Shown: positions 16,915 through 26,404 of the stretch, piece by piece
How the letters are laid out: each line of letters starts with the position of its first letter
Numbering within the stretch: the first letter of the stretch is position 1
Assembly: GCA_030706455.1 (NCBI GenBank)
Contig: JAUZOL010000002.1
Span: 1-64,000 of the forward strand
DNA: 64,000 nucleotides
Direction: 5' to 3'
Source: Bacteroidota bacterium
GTDB taxonomy: Bacteria; Bacteroidota; Bacteroidia; Bacteroidales; Paludibacteraceae
Notes under the pieces: model-generated
Database searches by the model: none
What the model was told of the DNA's origin: nothing
Seen by the model: the letters and a program-made list of their open reading frames with translations, nothing else
Translations under genes and position numbers: made by a program

Positions 16915-18366
16915 TCAAGCCGACAAAAGTGCTTTGTGGTCTTTCGCAATTTTGATAATCAGCTCGCCAAACAATGTGTTGGCCCAGGCAAACCACGGAC
17001 GGGTAAACTTAGATGCATCGTCTTTATGGAAAGTTTCGTGCATAAATCCGGTATCAGCATCAGTTGCAACCAACGTTTTCAGGCATTTTCCGATCTCCTG
17101 TTCGTTGGTCGAAGTCAGCGCCTGCATGATAAAACTCATCGGCCAGATCCAGTCGAGACCCACGTGCGGCCCGCCAATACCGGCAGCAGCTTTTCCCGAG
17201 AAATAATAGGGATTGTCGCTGCTCAATACCAAACGGCGGGTATTCTGATATACAGGATCAGTAACCTTGACAAATGAACAAAGATAAGGCAAGCCGAGCA
17301 GGTTGGGTACATTGGCATCATCCATAAATACATGACCACCAAAGCCATCTACCTCGTAAGCATACACTTTCCCGTATTTAGGATGAGTTGCAACGCCATA
17401 TTTATTGACAGCAGCCAACACCTCTTTGGCCAGCGCCGAACATTTAGCTGCAAAGGCCAGATCGCCGGTTATCTTGGTCGAAATTTCGGCCAATTGGTTC
17501 AACGATTCAACCGCAAAAAGGTTCGAAGGAATCAGAAAACTGAACAGCGTTGAGTCGTCTGATGGACGGAAGGAAGAACAAATCAGCCCTACCGGTTTCA
17601 CAGGACTTCCGAAGCCTTTGTTGAGTACCGTATCGCTCTGTTTATCGGTATCGCGGGTAAACGAGTAAGGCGTATCCATCGTCCCGTTTTTACGCTGTTG
17701 TTCTACAAACGTTTCGTAGATGCGTTTAACGGCACTGCGCCAGTCGGCATCAAACATTGCCGTATTGCCGGTCTGTTTCCAGTAATAATACGCCAGACGA
17801 ACAGTATAGCAAAGCGAGTCAATTTCCCACTTGCGTTCGTGCAGCTCGGGAATCATCTTGGTATGGTCTTTATCCCACTCGCTTCCGGTTGCCTCTTTAT
17901 TGAAAGCATTGGCGTACGGATCGAGATTGATGCAATAGCTTTGACGACGGATTATTCCCTCGATCATCAGACTCAGCTGACTATCTTTGGATGCCAGAGG
18001 AAGATAAGGGAATACCTGTGCCGAAGAGTCGCGCAACCACATCGCATGAATATCGCCGGTGATGACAAAGGTATCGGGTTTACCGTTTTTCATAGCAAAT
18101 TCAACGGTCGTATCAAGTGTATTTGGATAGCAGTTTTCGAACATCCAGGCCAGTTTCGGATTTCTGATCTGAGGTTTTATTTTCGCAATCTCCTCTTCCA
18201 CCGCTTTGGAGGTAAAGTTACGTTTAGCAAGCTCCGGACGTTTGCTCACATAGGTTATGCCGGCTGCATCCTTTGAGGACATTGTTCCGGCAAAAAGGGA
18301 ACGGCTCATAGCCAAACCGGCCAATGCAAGGCCTCCCGAACGTAAAAAATCTCTGCGTGAACTCAT
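16915..18366 (-). CDS. GH125 exo-alpha-1,6-mannosidase, Tat-exported
   Basis: A 483-residue protein whose start SSRRDFLRSGGLALAGLA is a twin-arginine (Tat) signal, so it is probably exported folded. The rest is the (alpha/alpha)6 fold of GH125, with the family motif MWLRDSSAQVFPYL near residue 105 and a C-terminal HETFHKDDASKFTRPWFAW segment. GH125 enzymes characterised in Clostridium, Streptococcus and Bacteroides are inverting exo-alpha-1,6-mannosidases acting on N-glycan or yeast-mannan backbones. Placed between two GH92 genes, it would remove the alpha-1,6-mannose that GH92 enzymes often leave. A 10-bp direct repeat phased at 14 bp sits just before the ATG (18369-18392). Confidence 0.93.
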   Translation of the reverse strand: MSSRRDFLRSGGLALAGLAMSRSLFAGTMSSKDAAGITYVSKRPELAKRNFTSKAVEEEIAKIKPQIRNPKLAWMFENCYPNTLDTTVEFAMKNGKPDTFVITGDIHAMWLRDSSAQVFPYLPLASKDSQLSLMIEGIIRRQSYCINLDPYANAFNKEATGSEWDKDHTKMIPELHERKWEIDSLCYTVRLAYYYWKQTGNTAMFDADWRSAVKRIYETFVEQQRKNGTMDTPYSFTRDTDKQSDTVLNKGFGSPVKPVGLICSSFRPSDDSTLFSFLIPSNLFAVESLNQLAEISTKITGDLAFAAKCSALAKEVLAAVNKYGVATHPKYGKVYAYEVDGFGGHVFMDDANVPNLLGLPYLCSFVKVTDPVYQNTRRLVLSSDNPYYFSGKAAAGIGGPHVGLDWIWPMSFIMQALTSTNEQEIGKCLKTLVATDADTGFMHETFHKDDASKFTRPWFAWANTLFGELIIKIAKDHKALLSA

Positions 18367-18368
18367 AA

Positions 18369-18392
18369 ATTAGGTATAAGGGATTAGGTATA
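18369..18392. repeat. 14-bp-phased direct repeat before GH125
   Basis: ATTAGGTATA occurs at 18369-18378 and 18383-18392, two exact 10-mers with a 14-bp period, ending 3 nt from the ATG. Confidence 0.65.
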
Positions 18393-18412
18393 TGGTAAAA
18401 GTAATTTGATAG

Positions 18413-20677
18413 TTATTTCTGATGCTTTGTCAATGACGAAGGTATGTCAGATTCTAAAGTCCCCCGCTTTGTATTGGGAGTGTCACTCATTTGCAGTTTG
18501 AAAGTTCCACCGCCACGTATCTGATCGAATGTCAGATAGTTTTTCGTGAAATTCTTTCCATTCAACGTTGCATTCTGAATATACACATTCTCCTGACTAT
18601 TGTTAGAGGCATCAATAACAAATCGTTTTCCATTTTCGAGTGTTATAGTTGCCTTTTTGAACAATGGACTTCCCAGCGCATATTCGTTGGTTCCGGGACA
18701 AACCGGATAAAAGCCAAGTGCTGAAAAGACATACCATGCCGACATCTGTCCGTTGTCCTCATCGCCGCAATAACCTTTCGAACCGGAGTTGTAGAGTTTG
18801 TCCATCACGTCGCGCAGATGATACTGTGCCCGCCAGGGTTTGTTCAGGTAGTCAAAAAGATAAACCGCATGGTGAATCGGTTCGTTACCATGACCGTACT
18901 GCCCCATGTTGAGCGCGGCCATCTCGGCCATTTCGTGAATCACAAAACCGTAGGTACCCACTTTGAACGTATTCGGAGCCCGAAACATCGAATCGAGCAT
19001 AAAAGCCATTTTCTCATGTCCGCCCATCAACTGCGACAAGCCTTCGGGATCATGCATCGCGCTCCAGTTGTAGTGCCATGCCGAGCCTTCGGTAAAAGGC
19101 CCTCCCCACTCCGTAGCATCGAAAGGACGACGCCACTCACCCTTGGCATTGCGGCCATTCATAAAACCAACCTCCTTGTCGAACACATTGCGATAATTCA
19201 ACGCACGTTTGGCATAGATATCTGCCGTAGCTTTGTCGCCGGTTACTTTTGCCAGCTGATAGATGCACCAGTCGTCATAAGAATATTCCAAAGTACGGGC
19301 CGAAGCCTCGTGATATTCGGGATAAGGCACATAACCCAGTTCGTTGTACTCTTTGAATCCATTACGGCCCACCGTGGAGATCGGACCTTGGTTATTTGTG
19401 GTATGAACCATTGCCTGAAGCGCTTCCTTAGGATCGAATGAACGAATACCCTTCATCCAGGCATCGGTAAGCAACGAAACGGAATTATTGCCCACCATGC
19501 ATTCGCGATGACCCGGACTGGCCCACTCGGGCAGCCAGCCACCTTCGCGATAGGCATTGATAAGAGCCGACGTAATTTCAGCGCTGATATGCGGATAAAC
19601 CAGCGTAAAGAGAGGATGAACGGCACGGAAGGTATCCCAAAAGCCGTTGTCTGTGTACATGTAGCCATCATGGGTTTTGCCATCGTAAGGGCTATAATGC
19701 ACCGTTTTTCCCTGCGCATCCAGTTCGTAAAATTTACGTGGAAAGAGCAAGGTACGGTAGAGACAAGAGTAAAAGGTGGATTCCTGTTCGGCAGTGGCTC
19801 CGCTGATTTCGAGCTTATTCAACAAAGTATTCCACGTCTGTTGTGCTTGGCTCTTAATGCCGTCAAAAGAGGAGGAACCGATTTCACGGTGCAGGTTGAA
19901 CAGTGCTTGTGCATTGCTTATAAACGATGAAGCCGTGCGGATAGTGAGCGCCTTGCCTTTTGTATCGAATTTCAGATAAGCATACAGATGGTCGTCGGAC
20001 GCGCTTTGAGCTTTCGGATATTGTTTGTCGCCATAATAGAGACCATAATCAGCAATCGGCTGATCGAATTCAATAACGATATAATTTGCAAAGTTGGAAG
20101 GAACACCACCGCTGTTGTTTTTGACAAATCCGATAATTTTCCGTCCAGAAGGATCGATCGTAAGACTTCCACCTCCGTTATAGGCATCAATTACAATATA
20201 CTGTTCCGCATTGTCCGGAAAGGAAACACGAAGAGAAGCAGCCCGTTCGGTCGGAGCAATTTCGGTAGTTATCCCGTTATCGAGCTTTACCTTGTAGTAA
20301 TAGGGCTTAGCTATTTCGTTCGCGTGAGTGTAAGCTGCTCCACGCTGCTTGTCCGCAAAAACAGGGCTTCCGACTTCCGGCATGATGGAAAACGTCCCGT
20401 AATCGTTAATCCAGGGACTGGGCTGATGCGTTTGCCGGAATCCACAAATCGTTTTTTGAGCGTAGGAATACATCCATCCGTCACGATTGGCTCCGGTTTG
20501 CGGACTCCAGAAATTCATTCCCCAGGGCATGGCTATAGCGGGATAGGTATTTCCGTAGGAAAAGGCATACGTCGATTCAGTGCCCATCAGGGGATTTACC
20601 TTGTCGGCCGGATTACCAGCAAAAAGCTGGACGCATGTTGTAAAAGCAAGCATGCAAATATAATTTCTAACGTTCAT
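18413..20677 (-). CDS. GH92 alpha-mannosidase (paralogue C)
   Basis: A 754-residue exported GH92 enzyme with a full catalytic set: general acid Glu530 in FTEGSAWHY and Asp639-Glu640-Asp641 in GDEDNGQMSAW, matching the D-E-D of BT3990. Its N-terminus (NPADKVNPLMGTES) and substrate loops differ from paralogues A and B, so it belongs to another branch and probably has another linkage preference; the +1 segment reads HGNEPIHH. Signal peptide about 1-22. The ATG at 20677 is used instead of a TTG four codons earlier. It is the first gene after a 428-bp hairpin-rich gap, and a TAnnTTTG box at 20723-20730 suggests its own promoter for the GH92/GH125/GH2/GH3 block. Confidence 0.93.
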   Translation of the reverse strand: MNVRNYICMLAFTTCVQLFAGNPADKVNPLMGTESTYAFSYGNTYPAIAMPWGMNFWSPQTGANRDGWMYSYAQKTICGFRQTHQPSPWINDYGTFSIMPEVGSPVFADKQRGAAYTHANEIAKPYYYKVKLDNGITTEIAPTERAASLRVSFPDNAEQYIVIDAYNGGGSLTIDPSGRKIIGFVKNNSGGVPSNFANYIVIEFDQPIADYGLYYGDKQYPKAQSASDDHLYAYLKFDTKGKALTIRTASSFISNAQALFNLHREIGSSSFDGIKSQAQQTWNTLLNKLEISGATAEQESTFYSCLYRTLLFPRKFYELDAQGKTVHYSPYDGKTHDGYMYTDNGFWDTFRAVHPLFTLVYPHISAEITSALINAYREGGWLPEWASPGHRECMVGNNSVSLLTDAWMKGIRSFDPKEALQAMVHTTNNQGPISTVGRNGFKEYNELGYVPYPEYHEASARTLEYSYDDWCIYQLAKVTGDKATADIYAKRALNYRNVFDKEVGFMNGRNAKGEWRRPFDATEWGGPFTEGSAWHYNWSAMHDPEGLSQLMGGHEKMAFMLDSMFRAPNTFKVGTYGFVIHEMAEMAALNMGQYGHGNEPIHHAVYLFDYLNKPWRAQYHLRDVMDKLYNSGSKGYCGDEDNGQMSAWYVFSALGFYPVCPGTNEYALGSPLFKKATITLENGKRFVIDASNNSQENVYIQNATLNGKNFTKNYLTFDQIRGGGTFKLQMSDTPNTKRGTLESDIPSSLTKHQK

Positions 20678-21105
20678 TATATTCAACAATTAACATTCAA
20701 ACTCCACGTTTATAATGACCTCCAAATTTAGGCATTCTTCTGGAGACTATATTTTAAAATTTGGCAAAAACGGCAAATAATCATAGTCTTTGGGAACTCA
20801 GAAGTGAGCTAAAAAAGAATAAAAACCGGAAGCGGGCTTTCCCCAAAATTAGCCTGACTAAGACTCTGCAAAGATGAGTTTCGTCATGAAGATTATATTA
20901 ATTACCTTCCGCTTCCGGTTAAACCCAAATTAATCAATAGAAAAATTTATGTTGATTAATCGACGATTTTTGCAGATTTCCTGCAAAAATGTCGGGGTTA
21001 ACCCTGACAAAAATATTATTTTTCGTCAGCCCTTCGGGCAAATTCCGCTATTGCGGAATTTGGGTTAAATCCGTAAAACAGCTACACAATCTTTTGCCTT
21101 ACGGA
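20678..21105. other. Hairpin-rich intergenic region between GH35 and GH92-C
   Basis: This 428-bp gap has no credible gene. It holds at least seven inverted repeats: 20823-20834 with 20908-20919 (12 bp); 20921-20930 with 21057-21066 (10 bp, enclosing the next ones); 20928-20936 with 20952-20960 (9 bp); 20966-20975 with 20981-20990 (10 bp, 5-nt loop); 20991-21008 (7-bp stem, TTAA loop); 21029-21039 (GCCC/GGGC); and 21040-21048 with 21053-21061 (9 bp, TATT loop). A further 9-bp pair, 21068-21076 with 21099-21107, overlaps the GH35 stop. It may end the GH35 transcript, encode a structured RNA, or be a palindromic mobile remnant. Confidence 0.75.
20723..20730 (-). promoter_or_regulatory. Candidate -7 box for GH92-C
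   Basis: On the - strand this reads TAAATTTG, an exact TAnnTTTG match, 46 nt before the ATG at 20677. No clear -33 element is seen at 19-21 nt. The leader between box and ATG carries ATTCAA twice with a 14-bp period (20681-20700). Confidence 0.4.
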
Positions 21106-22962
21106 TTAATTTGAGAGCTTGTCCAGAATAGGTTGCTCTACAGTTTTAATAACAGACGGCGTATTGTCGTTCTGTTGCTCGAAAATTTCTATCTGATTCG
21201 CACCTTTTGTAAGCCAACATCCCGGCAGATACAAGGTTTGCTGAGGCCCTACTTTCCAATAGCGCCCCAAGTTATGCCCATTTACAAAGACAACTCCTTT
21301 TCCCCAGCCACGCATATCCAGAAACATATCACCGGTTTTATCCACATTGAATGAAGAGGAATAAACGGCGGGTAAGCCCGGTTTTGCTGGTACTGTATTG
21401 GCTCCAATTCCAGGTGATTTATCCATTGGAATCTTGTACATTTCCCAGTTACCGGTAATTTCAAAGTCGTTGATTTTCACGGCCGAAATAATTCCCTTGG
21501 TATTGTTGGGAATTTCAGCACCATAGTTGATGCGACCCATATTTTCCACCAGAATATCGAGCCGACCGTTGAATGGAATATTTACCTCCAAATCGAACTG
21601 ATTGTTCTGCCGGTTGAGTTCTCCCACCTTTTTGCCGTTCACATAAACCAACGCATAATCGCGAATACCGGCAATCGTCATTTTCCCGTTCAATGGCTGC
21701 GTAAAGCGTTTGCTATAGAGCACATAGCCACTTCCCTGCCCCAATTGTTCGAACGACATCGGCGTATCGTTGTAAACCGGTTTGATCGATTTTTTCCAAT
21801 CGAACAGATTCATGCTTTTCTCGAATTTGATATCAGGCACGGTTATAACCGGAATACGGGCAGGAATGTCAGGCACCGGATAGTTCACCGATTTCTTCAT
21901 CAACTCACGCAATGCCATGTATTTGGGTGTTGCCCAACCTGCTTCGCTGATAGGCGCATCGTAGTCGTAACTGGTAATATCGGGCTGAATAGCATGCTCT
22001 TCGTTGTAATTTGCACCGGCAGTGAACCCGAAATTGGTTCCGCCATGAATCATATAAAAGCTGAAGCTGATTCCGTTCTGCAGGTATTTCTCTGCCTGCT
22101 TTACAGTCTGGTTGGGTTCGATATGCGTGAAAGGTTCTGCCCAGTGGTCTATCCAACCGGGGTAAAACTCGGCCACCATGTAAGGACCGCCGGGATAGTG
22201 TTTGTCGACACTTTTCTTCAGGTTGGCAATATTATCTTCTCCGTTGGCCGTGGGCAAAACGCCCTCTATAGCGCCGTTGTCAAACAACCAGGAGCCGTCG
22301 GAAGTAAACATCGGGGCATCAAAACCGGCATCTTTCAGCATCTTCATCACCGACAGGTAATACTGGCGATGCTGTTCTCGCGGAATATCCGTTCGTTGCG
22401 ACATGTAAGAGCCAAACTCGTTCTCCACCTGCACCATGATAATCGGACCGCCATGCGTCACCTGCAAATTGCGAACCTGATCGGCCAGCTTGTTCACATA
22501 CACTTTGCATGAATCGAGAAATGGTTGGTTATTGCGGATAGCTATGTCTTTATTGTTCTGCAACCACCACGGATAGCCTCCGAATTCCCACTCGGCACAA
22601 ACATAAGGCCCCGGACGCAAGATCACAAAGAGACCTACTTCCTGAGCGGTCTTTATGTATTGAGCCAAATCGCGGTTCTCCGATTTGAAATCCCAAACGC
22701 CGGGAGCCGTATTGTGATAGTTCCAAAAAACACAGGTCGACACAGCATTCAATCCCATCGCTTTCATCATCTGCATCCGGTGACGCCAGTACTCTTTCGG
22801 TACCCGCGGATAGTGCATTTCTCCTGAATGGATTTGAACTGCTTTCCCGTCATACAAAAATTGCCCGTTGGCAATCTGGAAAGTATGTGTCTTCTTTTGA
22901 GCAAAGCCGACAGAAGCACTGGCCAACACCACGAGTATTAAAATTGTTATTTTCCTCAACAT
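21106..22962 (-). CDS. GH35 beta-galactosidase
   Basis: A 618-residue exported enzyme with signal peptide (1-21), GH35 TIM barrel (about 28-350) and C-terminal jelly-roll domains (about 400-610). The acid/base is Glu182 in QVENEFGSY and the nucleophile Glu265 in MVAEFYPGW. GH35 enzymes release terminal beta-galactose, with beta-1,3- and beta-1,4-linkages both known. Beside two GH29 fucosidases it could remove galactose from Lewis-type antennae (Lewis a in plants, Lewis a/x in animals) once fucose is gone. It lies 22 nt after GH29-B and is probably co-transcribed; the hairpin region follows its stop. A perfect tandem ATAGTTT (22965-22978) lies 3 nt before the ATG. Confidence 0.93.
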   Translation of the reverse strand: MLRKITILILVVLASASVGFAQKKTHTFQIANGQFLYDGKAVQIHSGEMHYPRVPKEYWRHRMQMMKAMGLNAVSTCVFWNYHNTAPGVWDFKSENRDLAQYIKTAQEVGLFVILRPGPYVCAEWEFGGYPWWLQNNKDIAIRNNQPFLDSCKVYVNKLADQVRNLQVTHGGPIIMVQVENEFGSYMSQRTDIPREQHRQYYLSVMKMLKDAGFDAPMFTSDGSWLFDNGAIEGVLPTANGEDNIANLKKSVDKHYPGGPYMVAEFYPGWIDHWAEPFTHIEPNQTVKQAEKYLQNGISFSFYMIHGGTNFGFTAGANYNEEHAIQPDITSYDYDAPISEAGWATPKYMALRELMKKSVNYPVPDIPARIPVITVPDIKFEKSMNLFDWKKSIKPVYNDTPMSFEQLGQGSGYVLYSKRFTQPLNGKMTIAGIRDYALVYVNGKKVGELNRQNNQFDLEVNIPFNGRLDILVENMGRINYGAEIPNNTKGIISAVKINDFEITGNWEMYKIPMDKSPGIGANTVPAKPGLPAVYSSSFNVDKTGDMFLDMRGWGKGVVFVNGHNLGRYWKVGPQQTLYLPGCWLTKGANQIEIFEQQNDNTPSVIKTVEQPILDKLSN

Positions 22963-22964
22963 AA

Positions 22965-22978
22965 ATAGTTTATAGTTT
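22965..22978. repeat. Tandem heptamer upstream of GH35
   Basis: ATAGTTT is repeated twice in tandem (22965-22971 and 22972-22978), directly before the GH35 start. Confidence 0.6.
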
Positions 22979-22984
22979 TGAAAA

Positions 22985-24430
22985 TTAATAGATTTCTATA
23001 GCCGACATGACAGGACACGCTTTTGACCCTGTAATGTTTACTCTAACCTTGTCGGTTGTTACCGGATCGATTTGCAAAATGCGTTTATGTCCAATGGTAG
23101 TTTCGTCTGCCACTTTTACCCATTGTGCGTTTTTGTTCACCTCAACCGTGAAGCTTTTAATTCTTTGTCCAAGTTTAATGTATTCTTTCAGAACGACATA
23201 CTTTATTGTCTCTGCCTTTTTCAAACCCAGTTCAACGGTACCCGTAGTTACATTGTCATCTGTTGCCCAGTAGGTTTCTTTGTTGTTATCAGTAAGGTTT
23301 GCCCCACCATATAGTTTCGACTTACCACGAACCGAACTCACCTTCACCTTTGCCGTACGCGCCAGATCGTTTTTGAACTCACGGTCGAGTAAAGCACGAA
23401 AGCCTTCGAGCGCTTTCACATCATTTTCGTGGGACATACCCCGACGATCGGGCGGCACATTGAGCAACATCAACGATCCACGACCCACTGTTTTCATATA
23501 GATATCAAACAGTTTTTCGGGCGTTTTTACCAGACTATCTTCTTTGGCATGGTAAAACCATCCCGGACGAATAGAAATATCCGATTCTGCTGGTATCCAG
23601 CTCGTACCATTTTCAGCTCCCGTTCCCAGCAACGTTTCAACTCCTGCTTTACCGGCGTACAAAGTATCGGGAGTAATCGGATTCCAGTTCGTTGTACTCA
23701 CACGGCCTTCTTCGTTGCCACACCAACGCACACCGGGACCTGCATCACTAAAGAAAATGATATTGGGTTCCATACTCCGAACCAGCTTCAGTGTATTAGG
23801 CCAGTCGTAATAGTTGGTTTTATCCACATTGCGTGTTTCGTTGGCACCACCATAGTAGCCCGAGCCACCATTAGCCCCATCGAACCACATCTCAAAAACG
23901 GGTCCGTAGGTAGTGAACAGCTCTTTCAGTTGATTGCGGTAATATTCAACATAGGATGGCTGTCCGTAGTCGGCCCGGTTTCGGTCCCAGGGCGAAAGAT
24001 AGACTCCGAATTTTACATTTTGCTTTTTACATTCATCAGACAAATCCTTCACAATATCACCTTTACCGTTTTTATACGGACTATTTTTGATAGAGTGTTC
24101 GGTATATTTCGAAGGCCAGAGGCAAAAGCCATCGTGATGTTTGCAGGTAAGGATAATTCCTTTGAAACCTGCTTTTTTCAACACTGAAACCCATTGGTCG
24201 GCATGCACGCCGGATGGATTAAAAACCGTTTCTTTTTCGCTACCGAGGCCCCACTCCAGGTCGGTAAACGTATTGGTTGTAAAGTGAATAAACGCATTCA
24301 GTTCCATGTCGTGCCAGGCAAGCTGCGCCTCTGTAGGTACCGGCAAAACCGGTGCCGGCGGAGCAATATTTTTCTGCGCAAAGACCGATATGGTTACGAA
24401 TAAAAATGCTGTGGTCAATATAGTCTTCAT
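22985..24430 (-). CDS. GH29 alpha-L-fucosidase with C-terminal discoidin-like (F5/8, CBM32-type) domain
   Basis: A 481-residue exported enzyme with signal peptide (1-18), GH29 TIM barrel (about 30-340) and an F5/8-type beta-sandwich (about 355-481, with the DNNKETYWATDD motif). The nucleophile is Asp184 in FEMWFDGANGG. The fucose-site motif TCKHHDGFCLWPSKYTEHS and the domain layout resemble subfamily GH29-B, which is selective for alpha-1,3/1,4-fucose in branched Lewis structures. GH29 members acting on core alpha-1,3-fucose of plant and insect N-glycans are also known. It is the third enzyme gene after SusD1, between the propeller protein and GH35. Confidence 0.92.
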   Translation of the reverse strand: MKTILTTAFLFVTISVFAQKNIAPPAPVLPVPTEAQLAWHDMELNAFIHFTTNTFTDLEWGLGSEKETVFNPSGVHADQWVSVLKKAGFKGIILTCKHHDGFCLWPSKYTEHSIKNSPYKNGKGDIVKDLSDECKKQNVKFGVYLSPWDRNRADYGQPSYVEYYRNQLKELFTTYGPVFEMWFDGANGGSGYYGGANETRNVDKTNYYDWPNTLKLVRSMEPNIIFFSDAGPGVRWCGNEEGRVSTTNWNPITPDTLYAGKAGVETLLGTGAENGTSWIPAESDISIRPGWFYHAKEDSLVKTPEKLFDIYMKTVGRGSLMLLNVPPDRRGMSHENDVKALEGFRALLDREFKNDLARTAKVKVSSVRGKSKLYGGANLTDNNKETYWATDDNVTTGTVELGLKKAETIKYVVLKEYIKLGQRIKSFTVEVNKNAQWVKVADETTIGHKRILQIDPVTTDKVRVNITGSKACPVMSAIEIY

Positions 24431-24451
24431 TACGGAGGTATTTGATTTTAA

Positions 24452-26329
24452 TTATTTCGATATAATATGCACATCATCAATATAGAAAGACGCGGTTTGC
24501 ACTTGTTCATCAGCTCCGGTCAGAGGAGGTGACACCTGCTGATTCGGCGTAGTGCGGTCAGGTTTATTCCTATAGGCTCCCGTACAGAAAGATAGCCGTT
24601 CTACGGACTTTACAGCTTCAGCCAACTGCGCATTTTTCAATACCGTTTCTCCATTAATCACAACACTATAATCTCCTTTCAAAGTGGCATTTACGTCTAC
24701 TGCCATGTCGTACCATTTCCCGGTGACATATTTCTTCAGCAGTTTCGGTGTATTTCCGTCTTGTGCATACAAATTCCCGTTTTCATCGAACCACAAACGA
24801 ACCGGACGATTACCGTAACGGTCATTCACATCAATACGCAACATGCCCGTATCATTCTGCTTGGAATATATCTTCAATTTCAGTTTGACATTCGTTCCTG
24901 TTTGGAACACCCGGACCGCTTTGGCGTAATCGTACGGATCGCTATCCGACAGTTCCAGGCTCTTATTTTTCGAATCGGGAAATGGAGCTATATTAACCGG
25001 AGCCCATTGCGGAGCATAGATATTCCAGTCGGGCACAGCACCTCCAATCTCCAGTTTATCAAAATTATCATGCACCTCACCACTTACTTCATATTTTACA
25101 GAAAGGGGTACCCGACTTACCCAGATATCTTCCTTGTTCACACTATAGGTGAGCCACATATCATTGCCCGGAGGATTGCCGTTACCCTCAACAATCCCAC
25201 GTGTGTAGTTGGGACCGAAGTCTTTCCAGCGGCCGAAGAAACGCCGTGCAGGCACTTCACCGTGTACCACCAGCATATTATCGTAAATTATGCCATCATC
25301 GCCGGTTACCACAATCAAAGGATATCGATACTCCTGCGTAGCTATCGGATTGTAAACCATAGCAAAACGTCCGTCCTTCGTTTGCTGTCCCCAGTTTTTA
25401 CCGCCGGGCATAATCAATGTTGGCGCTTTCACGGGATGAGAGACTGTCGCACCTTCATTGTCAGAAAGAGCGCACATTGATTTTTTCCAGAGAAATACCA
25501 CTTTTCCGTCTTTCCGATGGTAGAAACTGGTCGCCTCCAAGCTGTCTCTTGCAGCTCCAAGTGGAAAATAATTGTTGTCTTTACCTGTATCTTCGTCTAG
25601 CCATTGCAATGTCATTAGTTTGTCGGCCAGCAATGACTTACAAGCTACGACAAACCCTTTATCGGTTGATTTTGTATAAAACGGATAACTGGTATTACTT
25701 TCGTTCCATTCGTTGTAACTGCTGTAACGGATAAAATAGATGGGACCGAACGAGCCGTCCTTGTAAACTTCGCGCACTACCCTACCGATTCCGCCTTTAC
25801 CGAACGGATGTTCTGTGTGCCCATAAAAGCCAAGGACCAGCAAACGACCATCCGGAGCCACGTAGAAACCCATCCGCTGGTGCATCATGTAGCCGGTATA
25901 ACCTTCCGGAATCTTCACCCCAGCCGGTGCTTTGTATTCCGGGAAAACCACCTGAGGCCTTGACCAGTTGCGACCATCGGGAGAGGTTGACAGCATGGTG
26001 TGCACCGGAGCTACATGTTCGTCAATAGCTCCGCTGATATATTGAAGAAAAAACCGGTTGTTCCAATATGCTATATTGGGTGCATGATTGTAAGTCCAAC
26101 CAAAGTTGTCTGCCTTTTCGGGATGCGTACGATTCGCCCTTAACACCTGACGGTTCTCCACTCCAACTGCCAAACGCAGTTTACCATCGTGCACGGTAGG
26201 ATCGGCAATTTCGCCACCTACGTAACGCACAGGTTCGGCAATACTGCCAGTTTGAGCAAATGTCATTACCGGAAATGCAACCAGCCCAAAGAATAGTATC
26301 AAAAGTTTATTCATCTGAGTTTTTTTCAT
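24452..26329 (-). CDS. Secreted BNR/sialidase-like beta-propeller protein with LamG-like C-terminal domain
   Basis: A 625-residue exported protein not placed in a named enzyme family here. A signal peptide (about 1-25) precedes a predicted beta-propeller (about 30-420), with one clear Asp-box-like motif (TSPDGRNW, about residue 113) and weaker ones. Residues about 430-620 resemble a concanavalin-A/laminin-G jelly roll. The classic sialidase FRIP motif and arginine triad are not evident, so calling it a sialidase would be unsafe. Propellers of this general type include sialidases, GH43-like enzymes and GH145-type rhamnosyl-glucuronate enzymes. It sits between two GH29 genes, so removing a cap or binding glycan are reasonable guesses. 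An internal ATG (26314) could also be the start. Confidence 0.7.
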   Translation of the reverse strand: MKKTQMNKLLILFFGLVAFPVMTFAQTGSIAEPVRYVGGEIADPTVHDGKLRLAVGVENRQVLRANRTHPEKADNFGWTYNHAPNIAYWNNRFFLQYISGAIDEHVAPVHTMLSTSPDGRNWSRPQVVFPEYKAPAGVKIPEGYTGYMMHQRMGFYVAPDGRLLVLGFYGHTEHPFGKGGIGRVVREVYKDGSFGPIYFIRYSSYNEWNESNTSYPFYTKSTDKGFVVACKSLLADKLMTLQWLDEDTGKDNNYFPLGAARDSLEATSFYHRKDGKVVFLWKKSMCALSDNEGATVSHPVKAPTLIMPGGKNWGQQTKDGRFAMVYNPIATQEYRYPLIVVTGDDGIIYDNMLVVHGEVPARRFFGRWKDFGPNYTRGIVEGNGNPPGNDMWLTYSVNKEDIWVSRVPLSVKYEVSGEVHDNFDKLEIGGAVPDWNIYAPQWAPVNIAPFPDSKNKSLELSDSDPYDYAKAVRVFQTGTNVKLKLKIYSKQNDTGMLRIDVNDRYGNRPVRLWFDENGNLYAQDGNTPKLLKKYVTGKWYDMAVDVNATLKGDYSVVINGETVLKNAQLAEAVKSVERLSFCTGAYRNKPDRTTPNQQVSPPLTGADEQVQTASFYIDDVHIISK

Positions 26330-26404
26330 ATCTGATACCGGAAAAACAATATAATTCCGGCAGATACATCAACAACGCGTAAATCAACAGCACCTGTCAT
26401 TCCA

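Noticed and set aside
24452-26329. Naming the BNR protein a GH33 sialidase
   Set aside because: Only one good Asp-box-like motif is visible and the FRIP motif and Arg triad are not apparent.
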